A stretch of DNA of 64,000 nucleotides from NCBI GenBank assembly GCA_035943995.1, contig DASZBS010000057.1, forward strand, positions 5,945 through 69,944, written 5' to 3'. The notes beneath the pieces were generated by a model. The model had not been told where the DNA came from. It worked only from the letters and a program-made list of their open reading frames with translations, and searched no databases. This document shows positions 1 to 7,370 of the stretch, piece after piece (the stretch's first letter is position 1; each line of letters begins with the position of its first letter). Source of the DNA: Vulcanimicrobium sp035943995 (GTDB taxonomy: Bacteria > Vulcanimicrobiota > Vulcanimicrobiia > Vulcanimicrobiales > Vulcanimicrobiaceae). Made by a program: the position numbers and the translations under genes.

Positions 1-1
1 T

Positions 2-616
2 CGTGTAAAGGACGATGAGAAGTGGCGCCTCGATCATTCTCACGGTCTGATGTTGCGAGGTCGTACGCAAATTGGAGCGACGGGAAACTGGAAGAGATTA
101 GGCTTGCCGCGCTTTGACGAAATCGGCGACACCGTAGGCCCGACCTACGCGATATTCCCTACGGTGAAGCGGCGCCGGTTCCACCAGGTCTTTCAAAATA
201 TGTCCGGCGCAAATCTGGAAGGGTTGATTCGGAACGCCATGGGCCTGCCGGCAAATCTTTGGCCGTACGGCCTGCGGCCGGACGCTTGGGGCGCGCCGCT
301 CGTCATCCATCATGGTTTGGTCGGGAAGTTCGCGCGCAAGCGGGATCGGCCGCATCTATTTCTGGTAAGCTACACGGCCGATGCGATCATGTATCCGACC
401 GAGGTTTGGCTCGGCACGCATCGAGGAAAGCCGCGCCTTCGCTTCTTGAAAAAGCTTTCGGTCTTCGGCGTCGTCAATAATCTGCTCGTCTGCGCAGACC
501 CCCGAACTTCCATCGTCGTGACGTCGTACGTGGTTGCGCCGCACTCGCTCGATGCGAGTCGCGAGGGGGAACTGCTGCACGCCTCGTGGGCATCGCCACC
601 GGCGCGCTTGGAATGA
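2..616 (+). CDS. Possible PBECR-like nuclease-domain protein, 5' end open
   Basis: The reading frame is open to the left edge, so the true start may lie outside; the first ATG inside is at 50. I do not recognise the family with certainty. The C-terminal half has a YPTEVWLGTHR segment followed by short predicted strands ending VVTSYVV. This resembles the phage-type Barnase-EndoU-ColicinE5/D-RelE (PBECR) domains, in which a P-x-x-V/I-W motif precedes a strand with a T-[SF]-[YF] ending. That match is by eye only. If right, it would be a small RNase toxin or the tail domain of a larger phage-type protein. It stops at 616, immediately before a structured region that belongs to the opposite strand. 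Confidence 0.45.
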   Translation, partial: RVKDDEKWRLDHSHGLMLRGRTQIGATGNWKRLGLPRFDEIGDTVGPTYAIFPTVKRRRFHQVFQNMSGANLEGLIRNAMGLPANLWPYGLRPDAWGAPLVIHHGLVGKFARKRDRPHLFLVSYTADAIMYPTEVWLGTHRGKPRLRFLKKLSVFGVVNNLLVCADPRTSIVVTSYVVAPHSLDASREGELLHASWASPPARLE

Positions 617-723
617 GACAGGGACCGGTCGCCCGATCCCTGTCGACGGCGGCCTTTCGGCCGCCCATTGTACCCGGCTGGATTGCTCCCCGGGTGGGTC
701 CCAGAACTTCGAGGTTCGGCACC
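617..723 (-). ncRNA. Candidate structured non-coding RNA
   Basis: On the minus strand a near-consensus promoter lies directly behind the YeiH-like gene and would start a transcript near 723. The RNA can form a GAAC/GUUC hairpin, a CCCGG/CCGGG stem, a 7-bp GGCGGCC stem closed by a GAAA tetraloop (665-648), and an 8-bp GACAGGGA/UCCCUGUC stem (644-617). The GNRA tetraloop exists only when read on this strand. I cannot assign it to 6S, SRP RNA, tmRNA or a known riboswitch. No U-run follows, so the 3' end is a guess. Alternatively the stems are a terminator for the converging gene that ends at 616. Confidence 0.4.
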
Positions 724-729
724 GCCCCG

Positions 730-758
730 AGTATACCACACCGGAGTGTGGGCGCCAA
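730..758 (-). promoter_or_regulatory. Sigma70-like promoter for the candidate RNA
   Basis: Minus strand: -35 TTGGCG (758-753), a 17-base spacer, -10 TATACT (735-730). It lies just past the stop codon of the YeiH-like gene at 762 and points away from it, into a region with no convincing coding frame. That supports an independent transcript. Confidence 0.5.
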
Positions 759-761
759 ATC

Positions 762-1736
762 TTACAACCCCGTTGCGCGCTGGATTGCGAGCGACGACAG
801 TGCTACCGCGATCCATAGCAGGAAGCCTAGCGCCAGTGGGCGCGCGCCGGTGCGCAGCAGGCGCGCGAGGTCGGTTTGCAAGCCGATTGCCGCGAGCGCG
901 ATGCTGATCAAGAAGATCGCGACCATTCCGATGCCGGCGTGCCATGCGCCAGGGATGATGCCCGTCGTGTTGACGAGCGCCGCGACGAGGAACCACAAGA
1001 TAAACCACGGGATGATGCGGCGCCACGGGACGTGCATGCCGTCGCCGCGCTTTTGCCGTGCGCGCCACAGCGCGATCGCGGCGACGATCGGGAGGATCAG
1101 CGTCGCGCGCGTCAGCTTCACGATGGTCGCGTGGTCGCCCGCTTCGCGGCCGTATGCGTAACCCGCCGCGACGACCGACGACGTGTCGTTGATCGCCGTG
1201 CCCGCCCACAGGCCGAACGCTTCTTGCGACAGCTGCAGCGCGTGGCCGATCGGCGGGAACACGAGCACGGCGACGATGTTGTAGAAGAACACCGTCGCGA
1301 TCGCAAGCGCGATCTCGGCTTCCTCCGGCTCGATCACCGACGACACCGCGGCGATCGCGGACGCGCCGCAGATTGCCGTGCCCACGCCGACGAGCAGGCG
1401 CAGCGTGCCGCCGATGCGCAGCAGGCGGCCCAGCAGCGGCGCGAGGACCAGCGCGACGGTTATCGTGCCGAGCGTGACCGGCAGCGTGCTCAAACCCGTG
1501 CGCGCCACGACCGCGAGCGACAGCCCGAAGCCGGACACGACGATCGCGGCTTGCAGCACCGTGCGCGCGGAGAACGCGAGGCCGGGCTTGCACGCCGCCG
1601 GCAGCCGCACGAGCGCGCGGATCGCGACGCCGAGCACGATCGCGAACACCGGCGCGCCGACCAGCGGTGCGAAATGCGCGCAGACCACAGCGACCGCGGC
1701 AACCGCCACGGCGAGCAGAATCCCCGGCAGCAGCAC
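762..1736 (-). CDS. YeiH-family putative sulfate/sulfite exporter
   Basis: A 324-residue membrane protein made almost entirely of hydrophobic helices, the usual size for the UPF0324/YeiH family (PF03601). The family hallmarks are visible: an N-terminal GAPVFAIVLGVAIRAL stretch, a glycine-rich VSGFGLSLAVVART helix, GVGTAICGASAIAAVSSVI, and LWAGTAINDTSSVVAAGYAYG in the second half. Family members are annotated as sulfate or sulfite exporters, but physiological evidence is limited. The start is GTG at 1736, one base after the stop of the gamma carbonic anhydrase gene, so the two form an operon. Sulfur-linked genes are also found at 7-11 kb, but nothing ties this gene directly to them. Confidence 0.8.
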   Translation of the reverse strand: MLLPGILLAVAVAAVAVVCAHFAPLVGAPVFAIVLGVAIRALVRLPAACKPGLAFSARTVLQAAIVVSGFGLSLAVVARTGLSTLPVTLGTITVALVLAPLLGRLLRIGGTLRLLVGVGTAICGASAIAAVSSVIEPEEAEIALAIATVFFYNIVAVLVFPPIGHALQLSQEAFGLWAGTAINDTSSVVAAGYAYGREAGDHATIVKLTRATLILPIVAAIALWRARQKRGDGMHVPWRRIIPWFILWFLVAALVNTTGIIPGAWHAGIGMVAIFLISIALAAIGLQTDLARLLRTGARPLALGFLLWIAVALSSLAIQRATGL

Positions 1737-1737
1737 G

Positions 1738-2295
1738 CTACGGCGCAGCGATGCGCTCGACGACCTCGTGCGCGCCGGGGTCGCCGATGCCGTGGCGCAG
1801 GTACGAGCGCGACAGCTCGGCGTACTCGACGCTGCCGTGCTCGACCCAGTGCACCGCCGCGCCTTCGAGCTGCTTCTTGACGACGGCAGGGGCGCCGGCG
1901 ACGACGACGCGCGGCGGGATCTGCGCCCTGGCGGCGACCACCGAGCCGGCCGCGACGAGGCTCTGCTCGCCGATCACCGCGTCGTTGAGGATCACGGCGT
2001 TCGAGCCGATCAGCGAGCCGCGCCCGATCCGGCAATCCTCCATCACGGCGCAGTGGCCGATCGTGACGTCGTCCTCGATGATCGTCGTCGAGCCCTCGCT
2101 GACGTGCACGACGGCGTTGTCCTGCACGTTCGCGCGCTTGCCGATGCGGATCGGCCCGTTGTCGCCGCGAATGACGGTCCCGAACCAGATCGACGCTTCC
2201 TCGCCGACCTCGACGTCGCCGATCAGCACGGCGGTCGGCGCGACGAACGCGGAGGCGGCGATCTTCGGGCGCTTGCCGCGGTACTCGATGATCAT
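1738..2295 (-). CDS. Gamma-class carbonic anhydrase family protein
   Basis: 185 residues, the normal length for gamma carbonic anhydrase/YrdA-type proteins. The sequence is a left-handed beta-helix of hexapeptide repeats (FVAPTAVLIGDVEVGEEASIW, then TTIIEDDVTIGHCAVMEDC). The zinc-binding pattern is recognisable: VVHVSEG gives the first histidine and IGHCAVMEDC a second. These proteins are trimeric and cytoplasmic, with metal sites at subunit interfaces; some hydrate CO2, many have no proven activity. ATG start at 2295; the next gene downstream starts one base after its stop. Family assignment is firm, enzymatic activity is not. Confidence 0.85.
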   Translation of the reverse strand: MIIEYRGKRPKIAASAFVAPTAVLIGDVEVGEEASIWFGTVIRGDNGPIRIGKRANVQDNAVVHVSEGSTTIIEDDVTIGHCAVMEDCRIGRGSLIGSNAVILNDAVIGEQSLVAAGSVVAARAQIPPRVVVAGAPAVVKKQLEGAAVHWVEHGSVEYAELSRSYLRHGIGDPGAHEVVERIAAP

Positions 2296-2347
2296 GCGCT
2301 AGGAACCTCACGAAGGACGAGGGCGGACCGGGTGCAGCCCGAACGCG

Positions 2348-2372
2348 ATGGGTTCGCCGGAGGCAAACCCAT
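2348..2372 (+). promoter_or_regulatory. Hairpin presenting a ribosome binding site in its loop
   Basis: ATGGGTT (2348-2354) pairs with AACCCAT (2366-2372), and the 11-base loop carries GGAGG (2359-2363). The TTG start of the next gene begins at 2373, directly after the stem. The Shine-Dalgarno spacing of 9 bases supports that TTG. A regulatory role is inference. Confidence 0.4.
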
Positions 2373-2633
2373 TTGAGCGAGCACCGTCACCGTACCCCTC
2401 TACGCGGGACGAAGGTCGTCCCCCGCCCCAAGCCGGACGATCCCGACTACACCGACGTAAACTACCGGTACGCCGGGCAGACCGGCCACATCCACGAGGT
2501 GGTCGAGATCGGCGGGCGCGAGCTCGCGAAGGTCGGCTTCGACGACCGCAAGATCGTGTATTACTACCTCGACGACCTCGACCGCGAAGAGGCAGCGCCG
2601 AAGCGCACCTTCCACGACCTGCCGGAGAGCTGA
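2373..2633 (+). CDS. Small hypothetical protein
   Basis: 86 residues, hydrophilic and acidic, no signal peptide or membrane helix. I do not recognise a family. The middle (TGHIHEVVEIGGRELAKVGF) reads like a small beta-barrel or SH3-like fold, followed by an aromatic VYYYLDDL stretch. The TTG start at 2373 is chosen because GGAGG sits 9 bases upstream in a hairpin loop. It is divergent from the gamma carbonic anhydrase gene and is followed in the same direction by a beta-propeller protein. Confidence 0.6.
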   Translation: MSEHRHRTPLRGTKVVPRPKPDDPDYTDVNYRYAGQTGHIHEVVEIGGRELAKVGFDDRKIVYYYLDDLDREEAAPKRTFHDLPES

Positions 2634-2668
2634 CAGGAACGGCACCGCCGCGTTCGAACGCGCGCAGC

Positions 2669-3571
2669 GTGCTGACACCCGCCGCTCCCCCGCAAGCCGT
2701 CCCCGTCTACTCGGGGTTCGACTACGTCACCGTCGACGCGCAGCGCCGGCGCGTCTATGCCGCGCACGGCGGTGCGAACCGGCTGCTGATCCTCGACGCG
2801 GACTCGGGCAAGATCGTCGGCCAGGTGCGCGTCGGTCCGGTGCGCGGCGTCGCGTTCGACCCCGAGACCGGGCACGTGTTCACCGGCGCCGGCGACAACG
2901 TGGTGAGCGAGGTCGATCCCGTCGCGCTCAAAGTGCTCAACCACGTCGACGTCGGCGGCTCGGTCGACGCGATCGCGTACGATCCGTCCAACGGGCGCAT
3001 CTACGCCGATGAAGACGACGGCGCGCGCGTGTGGGTGGTCGACGCGAAGACGTTCAAGGTGATCAAGACGATCGCGATCCCCGGCCACAAGCCCGAATAC
3101 CTCGCGATCAACCCGAAGACGCACGAAGTCTACCAGAACATCGACTCGGATTCCGAGATCGCGGTGATCGATCCGAAGACGATGACCGTCAGCCGAACAA
3201 TACCTACGCCGGAGGTCAAGCACAACCACCCGCTGCAGTACGATCCCGAGTACGATCAGATCGTGATCGCCGGCGGCGGCGTGATGAGCGCGTACTCGCC
3301 GAGCGGAAAGAAGATCGGGGAAGCGCCGGTCGGGCGCTTCGACCAGTGCGACCTCGATCCGACGCAGCACGTCCTCGCGTGCGCGGGCGACGGCGGCGTG
3401 ACGCGCTTCCGGCTGCAGCGCAACGCCGCGCCGCAGATGATCGACAAGACAGCGGTGGACGCGGGCGTGCACACCAACGCGATCGACTCGAAGACGCACG
3501 CGGTCTTCGCGGTGTGGGGCGACCGCGACGGCAAGGGCGACTTCGTGCAGAAGTTCACACCGTCGCCGTAG
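2669..3571 (+). CDS. YncE-like beta-propeller protein
   Basis: About 300 residues of repeating strands with the pattern of YVTN/YncE-type seven-bladed propellers: VYAAHGGANRLLILDADSGKI, FTGAGDNVVSEVDPVALKV, VWVVDAKTFKVIKTI, IAVIDPKTMTVSRTI. Such proteins are normally secreted, but here no signal peptide is visible. An in-frame ATG at 2348 would overlap the preceding gene in another frame, so I use GTG at 2669. Either the start is misjudged, or the export signal has been lost. Function beyond a binding scaffold cannot be given. Confidence 0.65.
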   Translation: MLTPAAPPQAVPVYSGFDYVTVDAQRRRVYAAHGGANRLLILDADSGKIVGQVRVGPVRGVAFDPETGHVFTGAGDNVVSEVDPVALKVLNHVDVGGSVDAIAYDPSNGRIYADEDDGARVWVVDAKTFKVIKTIAIPGHKPEYLAINPKTHEVYQNIDSDSEIAVIDPKTMTVSRTIPTPEVKHNHPLQYDPEYDQIVIAGGGVMSAYSPSGKKIGEAPVGRFDQCDLDPTQHVLACAGDGGVTRFRLQRNAAPQMIDKTAVDAGVHTNAIDSKTHAVFAVWGDRDGKGDFVQKFTPSP

Positions 3572-3579
3572 GCGGCTCA

Positions 3580-3612
3580 CCCTTCGCCTGAGCTTGTCGA
3601 AGGGTCAGGGTG
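3580..3612 (+). repeat. Dispersed palindromic repeat, copy 1
   Basis: Contains CCTGAGCTTGTCGAAGG (3587-3603), the inverse complement of the core seen at 21085-21110 and 24727-24752. It is flanked by CCCTTCG and AGGGTCAGGGTGA, so it can fold. It lies between convergent genes, where it may also act as a terminator. The same core is common in many GC-rich bacterial genomes as a REP-like element. Confidence 0.75.
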
Positions 3613-4162
3613 ACATTGGGCCGGGAAGCGTTGGCGACGGGAGCGGGTTGAATGCGGCGCGCTCGATGAACACGGCCGCGGCAAACGCGAGAAACGCTTC
3701 GAGCAGCGCGCCCGCGCTGTGCACGGTCGGTACGGCGACGGTGCCGTCGAGCGTGCGCACCAGCAGGTGCGGATCGTTGTCCGTCGCGACGCGGATGCCG
3801 CAGATCGACGCGGCGTATGATTCCAGCTCGGGGAGGTTGGTCACCGCCGCGATCGCGACGCCCGGCAGGCTCTCGATCGCGAAGAAGAGGTCGCGCGTCT
3901 CGATCACGACGCTCGCGAAGCCGGCGGGCCGTTCTTTTGGGGCCTCGTCGACGCGCACGCCGGCCGGCGCGGCCAGATTCGGCGGCGGGCGCCGCACGAA
4001 GCGAACGTGCAGCGGAAGCGGCGCGGAACGTGCCTGCAGCTGCGTGCTCAAATCGCCCAGTTGGCGCGCGAAGTCGAACAGGGCGGCGTGAGCGTCGGCG
4101 GCGGACTTGTCGGCGGCGAGCGCCGCTTCCGCGGCGCGCTGGTAATCGAGGTCGAGCGACAT
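3605..4162 (-). CDS. Hypothetical protein
   Basis: 185 residues, no signal peptide, no clear membrane segment. The N-terminal 50 residues are an alanine-rich helix (YQRAAEAALAADKSAADAHAALFDFARQL); the middle has a mixed alpha/beta look (FASVVIETRDLFFAIESLPGVAIAAVTNLPEL). I do not recognise the family. Its 3' end overlaps the palindromic repeat at 3580-3612, so the last few residues are encoded by repeat sequence or its flank. The opposite-strand alternatives are arginine-rich shadows. Confidence 0.55.
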   Translation of the reverse strand: MSLDLDYQRAAEAALAADKSAADAHAALFDFARQLGDLSTQLQARSAPLPLHVRFVRRPPPNLAAPAGVRVDEAPKERPAGFASVVIETRDLFFAIESLPGVAIAAVTNLPELESYAASICGIRVATDNDPHLLVRTLDGTVAVPTVHSAGALLEAFLAFAAAVFIERAAFNPLPSPTLPGPMSP

Positions 4163-4256
4163 AGCATTCGCTCTTTCCCGCCCGCGGCCGAAACTGAACG
4201 CGCCCCGACGCCACCGGGAACCAGCCTGAATATGGGTAGCGCGGTAGCGGTTCGCA

Positions 4257-5384
4257 TCAGAACGTGCAGAGCGTACGGATCGCTTCGCCGTTCGCGAGGC
4301 GGTCGAACGCGGCGTTGAGGCCGCCGAGCGACACGGAGCCGCTGACGAGGCGCTCGACCGGGAGCCGGCCGGCGCGCCAGAGCTCGATGTAGCGCGGGAT
4401 GTCGCGCCGTGCGACGGACGAGCCCATGAAGCTGCCGCGGACGGTCTTCTCGCCGACGACGAGCGGACCGTACGGCACGGCGACGTTCGCGCCTTTGCGC
4501 GACAGGCCGACGGCGACGGCGGTGCCGCCCGGCGCGGTCGATGCGATCGCCGCTTCGAAGGCCGGCGCGCTCCCGGCGGCTTCGATTGCGAATTCTACGC
4601 CGGACGCGCCGAGCGTGTCCGCGATCTGCGCGGCGACGTCGCCCGCGGCCGGGTCGAGCGCGGCCGTTGCGCCGAGGTCGAGCGCCAGCTGCCGTTTCGC
4701 CGGGATCGGATCGACGACGATCGTGTGCGTCGCGCCGGCTGCAAGCGCGCCGAGCAGCGCCATCAGGCCGACGCCGCCCGCGCCGAATACTGCGACGCGC
4801 GAGCCCGGCGTGACGCGCGCGACGTTGAACACCGCGCCGAGCCCCGTGAGCGCCGCGCAGCCGAAGAAGGACGCGATCTCGAGCGGCGCGTCGGCGGGGA
4901 TGCGCACCAGCGATTCCTGCGCGCAGACGACGCGCTCGCAGAACGCGCTCACGCCGAGATGGTGGTACGCGGGCGCGCCGGCGAGGCGAAAGCGCGTGCC
5001 GCCGCCGAGCAGCTCGCCGTTCTGGTTCGCCGCGTTGCCGTTCGCGCAGCGGGCGGAGTGGCCGGTGAGGCACGGCGTGCAGTGCCCGCACGCGGGCACG
5101 AACGCGAACACGACGTGGTCGCCTTCGCGCAGCTCCGTGACGCCGGAACCGAGCGCTTCGACGACGCCTGCGGCTTCGTGCCCGAGGACGAGCGGCATCG
5201 GCTTGCGCAGCGTGCCGTCGATGTGCGAGAGGTCGGAGTGGCACAACCCCGCCGTCGTGATCCGCACCAGCACTTCGCCGCTCTGCGGCGGCAGCAGCTC
5301 GAGCTCTTCGACGGTCAGCGGCAGGCTTTGCGCGTACGGCGTCGCGGCGGGCGTTTCGCGCAGGACCGCGCCTCGAGTTTTCAT
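4257..5384 (-). CDS. Zinc-dependent alcohol dehydrogenase (MDR family)
   Basis: 375 residues from the ATG at 5384; the longer upstream frame is arginine-rich and unlikely. This is a class III-like medium-chain dehydrogenase oxidising an alcohol with NAD(P). Visible elements: the catalytic-zinc region GLCHSDLSHIDG and LGHEAAGVV; the structural-zinc cysteines in PACGHCTPCLTGHSARC; and the Rossmann glycines VAVFGAGGVGLMALLGAL. The C-terminal substrate region is complete. The exact substrate is not readable from sequence. It is divergent from the MOSC gene. Confidence 0.85.
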   Translation of the reverse strand: MKTRGAVLRETPAATPYAQSLPLTVEELELLPPQSGEVLVRITTAGLCHSDLSHIDGTLRKPMPLVLGHEAAGVVEALGSGVTELREGDHVVFAFVPACGHCTPCLTGHSARCANGNAANQNGELLGGGTRFRLAGAPAYHHLGVSAFCERVVCAQESLVRIPADAPLEIASFFGCAALTGLGAVFNVARVTPGSRVAVFGAGGVGLMALLGALAAGATHTIVVDPIPAKRQLALDLGATAALDPAAGDVAAQIADTLGASGVEFAIEAAGSAPAFEAAIASTAPGGTAVAVGLSRKGANVAVPYGPLVVGEKTVRGSFMGSSVARRDIPRYIELWRAGRLPVERLVSGSVSLGGLNAAFDRLANGEAIRTLCTF

Positions 5385-5467
5385 GACGCGGCGTCTTCGC
5401 GCGGCACGCGCGTACGTCTTCTGGGCCCCGATGCAACCGGACGGGGCTTTTTGCGGATATACCGTCC

Positions 5468-6124
5468 GTGACAACTCGATCTCACGACGCTCCCGCGATC
5501 GTCTCCGTCAACACCGGCGCCGTGCGGACGGTGAAGCGCGGCGACGAGCTCATCACGACGGGGATCTTCAAGGAACCGGTTGCGGGGCGGGTGCGGCTGC
5601 GCGGCGTCAACCTCGACGGCGACGATCAGGCCGACCGCGAGGTGCACGGCGGTCCCGATCGCGCCGTGTACGCCTATGCGGCGGAAGACTACGATTGGTG
5701 GACGAGCGAGCTCGGCCGCGCCTGCGCACCGGGCGCATTCGGCGACAACCTCACCACGCTGGGGATCGACGTGAGCGGCGCGGTCATCGGCGAGCGCTGG
5801 CGCGTCGGCTCCGCGGTGGTGCGGGTGACGTCGCCGCGGGTGCCGTGCTACAAGCTCGCGATGAAAATGGACGACCCGAAGTTCGTGCGGCGGTTCGCCG
5901 AAGCGCTGCGCCCGGGCGCGTACCTCGCGATCGTGGAAGAAGGCGACGTCGCGGCGAGCGACGGCGTGGAGATCGTGCACCGTCCCGCGCACACGCTGAC
6001 GCTCGCCGAGATGGCGCGCATCTATTTTTTCGAACGCCACCGCATCGGCGAGCTCGTGGACGTCGAGGACTTGCCGCTGAGCTGGCGCGACTGGGCGCGC
6101 GAGCACGCCGCGCCCGCGCCGTAG
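5468..6124 (+). CDS. MOSC domain protein (YiiM-like)
   Basis: 218 residues from a GTG start. The MOSC core is clear: GVNLDGDDQADREVHGGPDRAVYAY near residues 45-70, then PGAFGDNLTTLGIDVS and a conserved cysteine in SPRVPCYKLAMKM (about residue 130). YiiM-type MOSC proteins are molybdenum-cofactor-dependent reductases, for example of N-hydroxylated bases; the conserved Cys is the expected Mo ligand. The C-terminal TLAEMARIYFFERH helix matches the 3-alpha domain of YiiM relatives. Divergent from the alcohol dehydrogenase gene with about 80 bases between starts. Confidence 0.85.
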   Translation: MTTRSHDAPAIVSVNTGAVRTVKRGDELITTGIFKEPVAGRVRLRGVNLDGDDQADREVHGGPDRAVYAYAAEDYDWWTSELGRACAPGAFGDNLTTLGIDVSGAVIGERWRVGSAVVRVTSPRVPCYKLAMKMDDPKFVRRFAEALRPGAYLAIVEEGDVAASDGVEIVHRPAHTLTLAEMARIYFFERHRIGELVDVEDLPLSWRDWAREHAAPAP

Positions 6125-6133
6125 CGGTACGTC

Positions 6134-6442
6134 CTACACGGGCGACAGCGCGTGGATGGCGCGGCTCGCGATCAAGTCTTTCGTCTTCGCCGCGTAGGCG
6201 GCCATGTGCGGTGCGGCCGCGTGCGCTTTGAGCGCGTCGGGGCTCGCCCATTTCTCGATGACGACGAGGCTGTCCGAACCGAGCAGCGCCTGGAACCGGC
6301 CCAGGACATCTTCATCGACGGCGGCACCGTACTCGATGCAACCCTGCTCGGCGCGCACGGCCGGTACGTTGGCGTTGAACGCCTCGAGCAGGGCGGCGCG
6401 CTGTCCGGGCTTGGCAGTGATCATCGCGAGGACGTGAATCAT
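6134..6442 (-). CDS. Antibiotic-biosynthesis-monooxygenase (ABM) domain protein
   Basis: About 102 residues, a single ABM/YgiN-like ferredoxin-fold domain: MIHVLAMITAKPGQRAALLEAF, EQGCIEYGAAVDE, LVVIEKWASPDALKAHAAAPHM. Such small dimeric proteins are annotated as putative quinol monooxygenases or heme-degrading enzymes; the substrate cannot be told here. An ATG four codons upstream (6454) is also possible. It ends facing the MOSC gene. Confidence 0.75.
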   Translation of the reverse strand: MIHVLAMITAKPGQRAALLEAFNANVPAVRAEQGCIEYGAAVDEDVLGRFQALLGSDSLVVIEKWASPDALKAHAAAPHMAAYAAKTKDLIASRAIHALSPV

Positions 6443-6477
6443 GCGACCATGCATGCTATACTCACGCCGTTTCGCCT

Positions 6478-6894
6478 TTACTTCACGACGGTGAATTCGT
6501 TGGTTACCAACGTCGGAGTGCCGTAGCGCGTTCCTCTCCAGTACGGGACGCGTACGCGAGTGCTACCGATCCTGACGTAGGACGGCCACACCGAGCACAG
6601 GTCCCGGTTGCGCCGGTACGCCGGCGCGTAAGGCGGAAGCGGGCAGTGTATCCTTCTGCCGTCGATCGTGATCGGCGGCGCGGCCGTATAGAACCAAACC
6701 GTTGTGCCGTCGCGCTTCCGGATCGTGACGTTGCCCGAAGCCATGCCTTCGCCGTAATTCAGGAGCGTTCCGACCACCGAACCGGCCGGTTTCCCTCGTA
6801 CGTGCGGGCGGTAGTGATCGTCGTTGGCACCCACGGGGGCGGTAAGTGCCATCGTCAGCATGAGAGCCGTCATCATCCCCGCGCGCGTGTTCAA
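6478..6894 (-). CDS. Secreted hypothetical protein
   Basis: 138 residues with an N-terminal signal peptide (TALMLTMALTAPVGAND), then a tyrosine/arginine-rich mature part with two cysteines (HCPLPP and LCSVWPS), which could form a disulfide in the periplasm. I do not recognise the family. The ATG overlaps the stop of the CoA-binding protein gene, so it is the last gene of the sulfur operon by position, though a functional link is not evident. Confidence 0.55.
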   Translation of the reverse strand: MNTRAGMMTALMLTMALTAPVGANDDHYRPHVRGKPAGSVVGTLLNYGEGMASGNVTIRKRDGTTVWFYTAAPPITIDGRRIHCPLPPYAPAYRRNRDLCSVWPSYVRIGSTRVRVPYWRGTRYGTPTLVTNEFTVVK

Positions 6895-7370
6895 CGGACT
6901 CGCCTTCTTGCGCTGAGCACGCCCGTGTTCATGCCCGCGACGGCGAGGCCGCCGTCGAACCGGGCCGACTCCACTTTGATGCAGCGGTCGACCACCACGT
7001 CGAGGCCCGCTTCGTCTGCGAGGCGGATCGCTTCGTCGTTGATCACGCCGTACTGGAACCAGATCGCTTTGGCGCCGGCCGCGATCGCTTCGCGTACGAC
7101 TTGCGGCGCTTCTTCCGGCTTGCGGAACACGTCGACGATGTCCGGCGCGCCGCGCTCCGCGGCGTAGGCGGCCAGCGACGGGTATGCGCGCACGCCGTCG
7201 ATCGCCGTGAGGGTCGGGTTGATCGGGGTGAGATCGAACTTCGCGCGCGTGCGCAGGTAGGAGAAGACGAAGTAGCTCGGGCGCGTGTGGTTTGCCGACG
7301 CGCCCACCATCGCGACGGTGCGCGAGCGGTCGAGCAGCGCGCGGCGTTGCGCCGGCGTCTCCAGGATCAT
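6891..7370 (-). CDS. CoA-binding domain protein (YccU-like)
   Basis: 159 residues, the usual size of the single-domain CoA_binding_2 family. The Rossmann-like start is RTVAMVGASANHTRPSYFV, followed by PINPTLTAIDGVRAYPSLA, PDIVDVFRKPEEAPQVV, and the conserved VVDRCIKVE near the end. The ATG at 7370 overlaps the metY stop, giving translational coupling. Family members bind CoA, with no established reaction. In many bacteria it sits beside metX/metY-type genes, as here, which suggests a link to sulfur or acyl metabolism but does not prove it. Confidence 0.8.
   Translation of the reverse strand: MILETPAQRRALLDRSRTVAMVGASANHTRPSYFVFSYLRTRAKFDLTPINPTLTAIDGVRAYPSLAAYAAERGAPDIVDVFRKPEEAPQVVREAIAAGAKAIWFQYGVINDEAIRLADEAGLDVVVDRCIKVESARFDGGLAVAGMNTGVLSARRRVR

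Noticed and set aside
617..723. Resemblance of the candidate RNA to a ZTP (pfl) riboswitch (CCACC-GGGGAGC)
   Set aside because: The other conserved pfl elements are missing, and no purine or one-carbon gene lies downstream on that strand.
5385..5474. N-terminal extension of the alcohol dehydrogenase to 5474
   Set aside because: The extra 30 residues are arginine-rich and overlap the divergent MOSC gene start; ATG 5384 gives the standard length.
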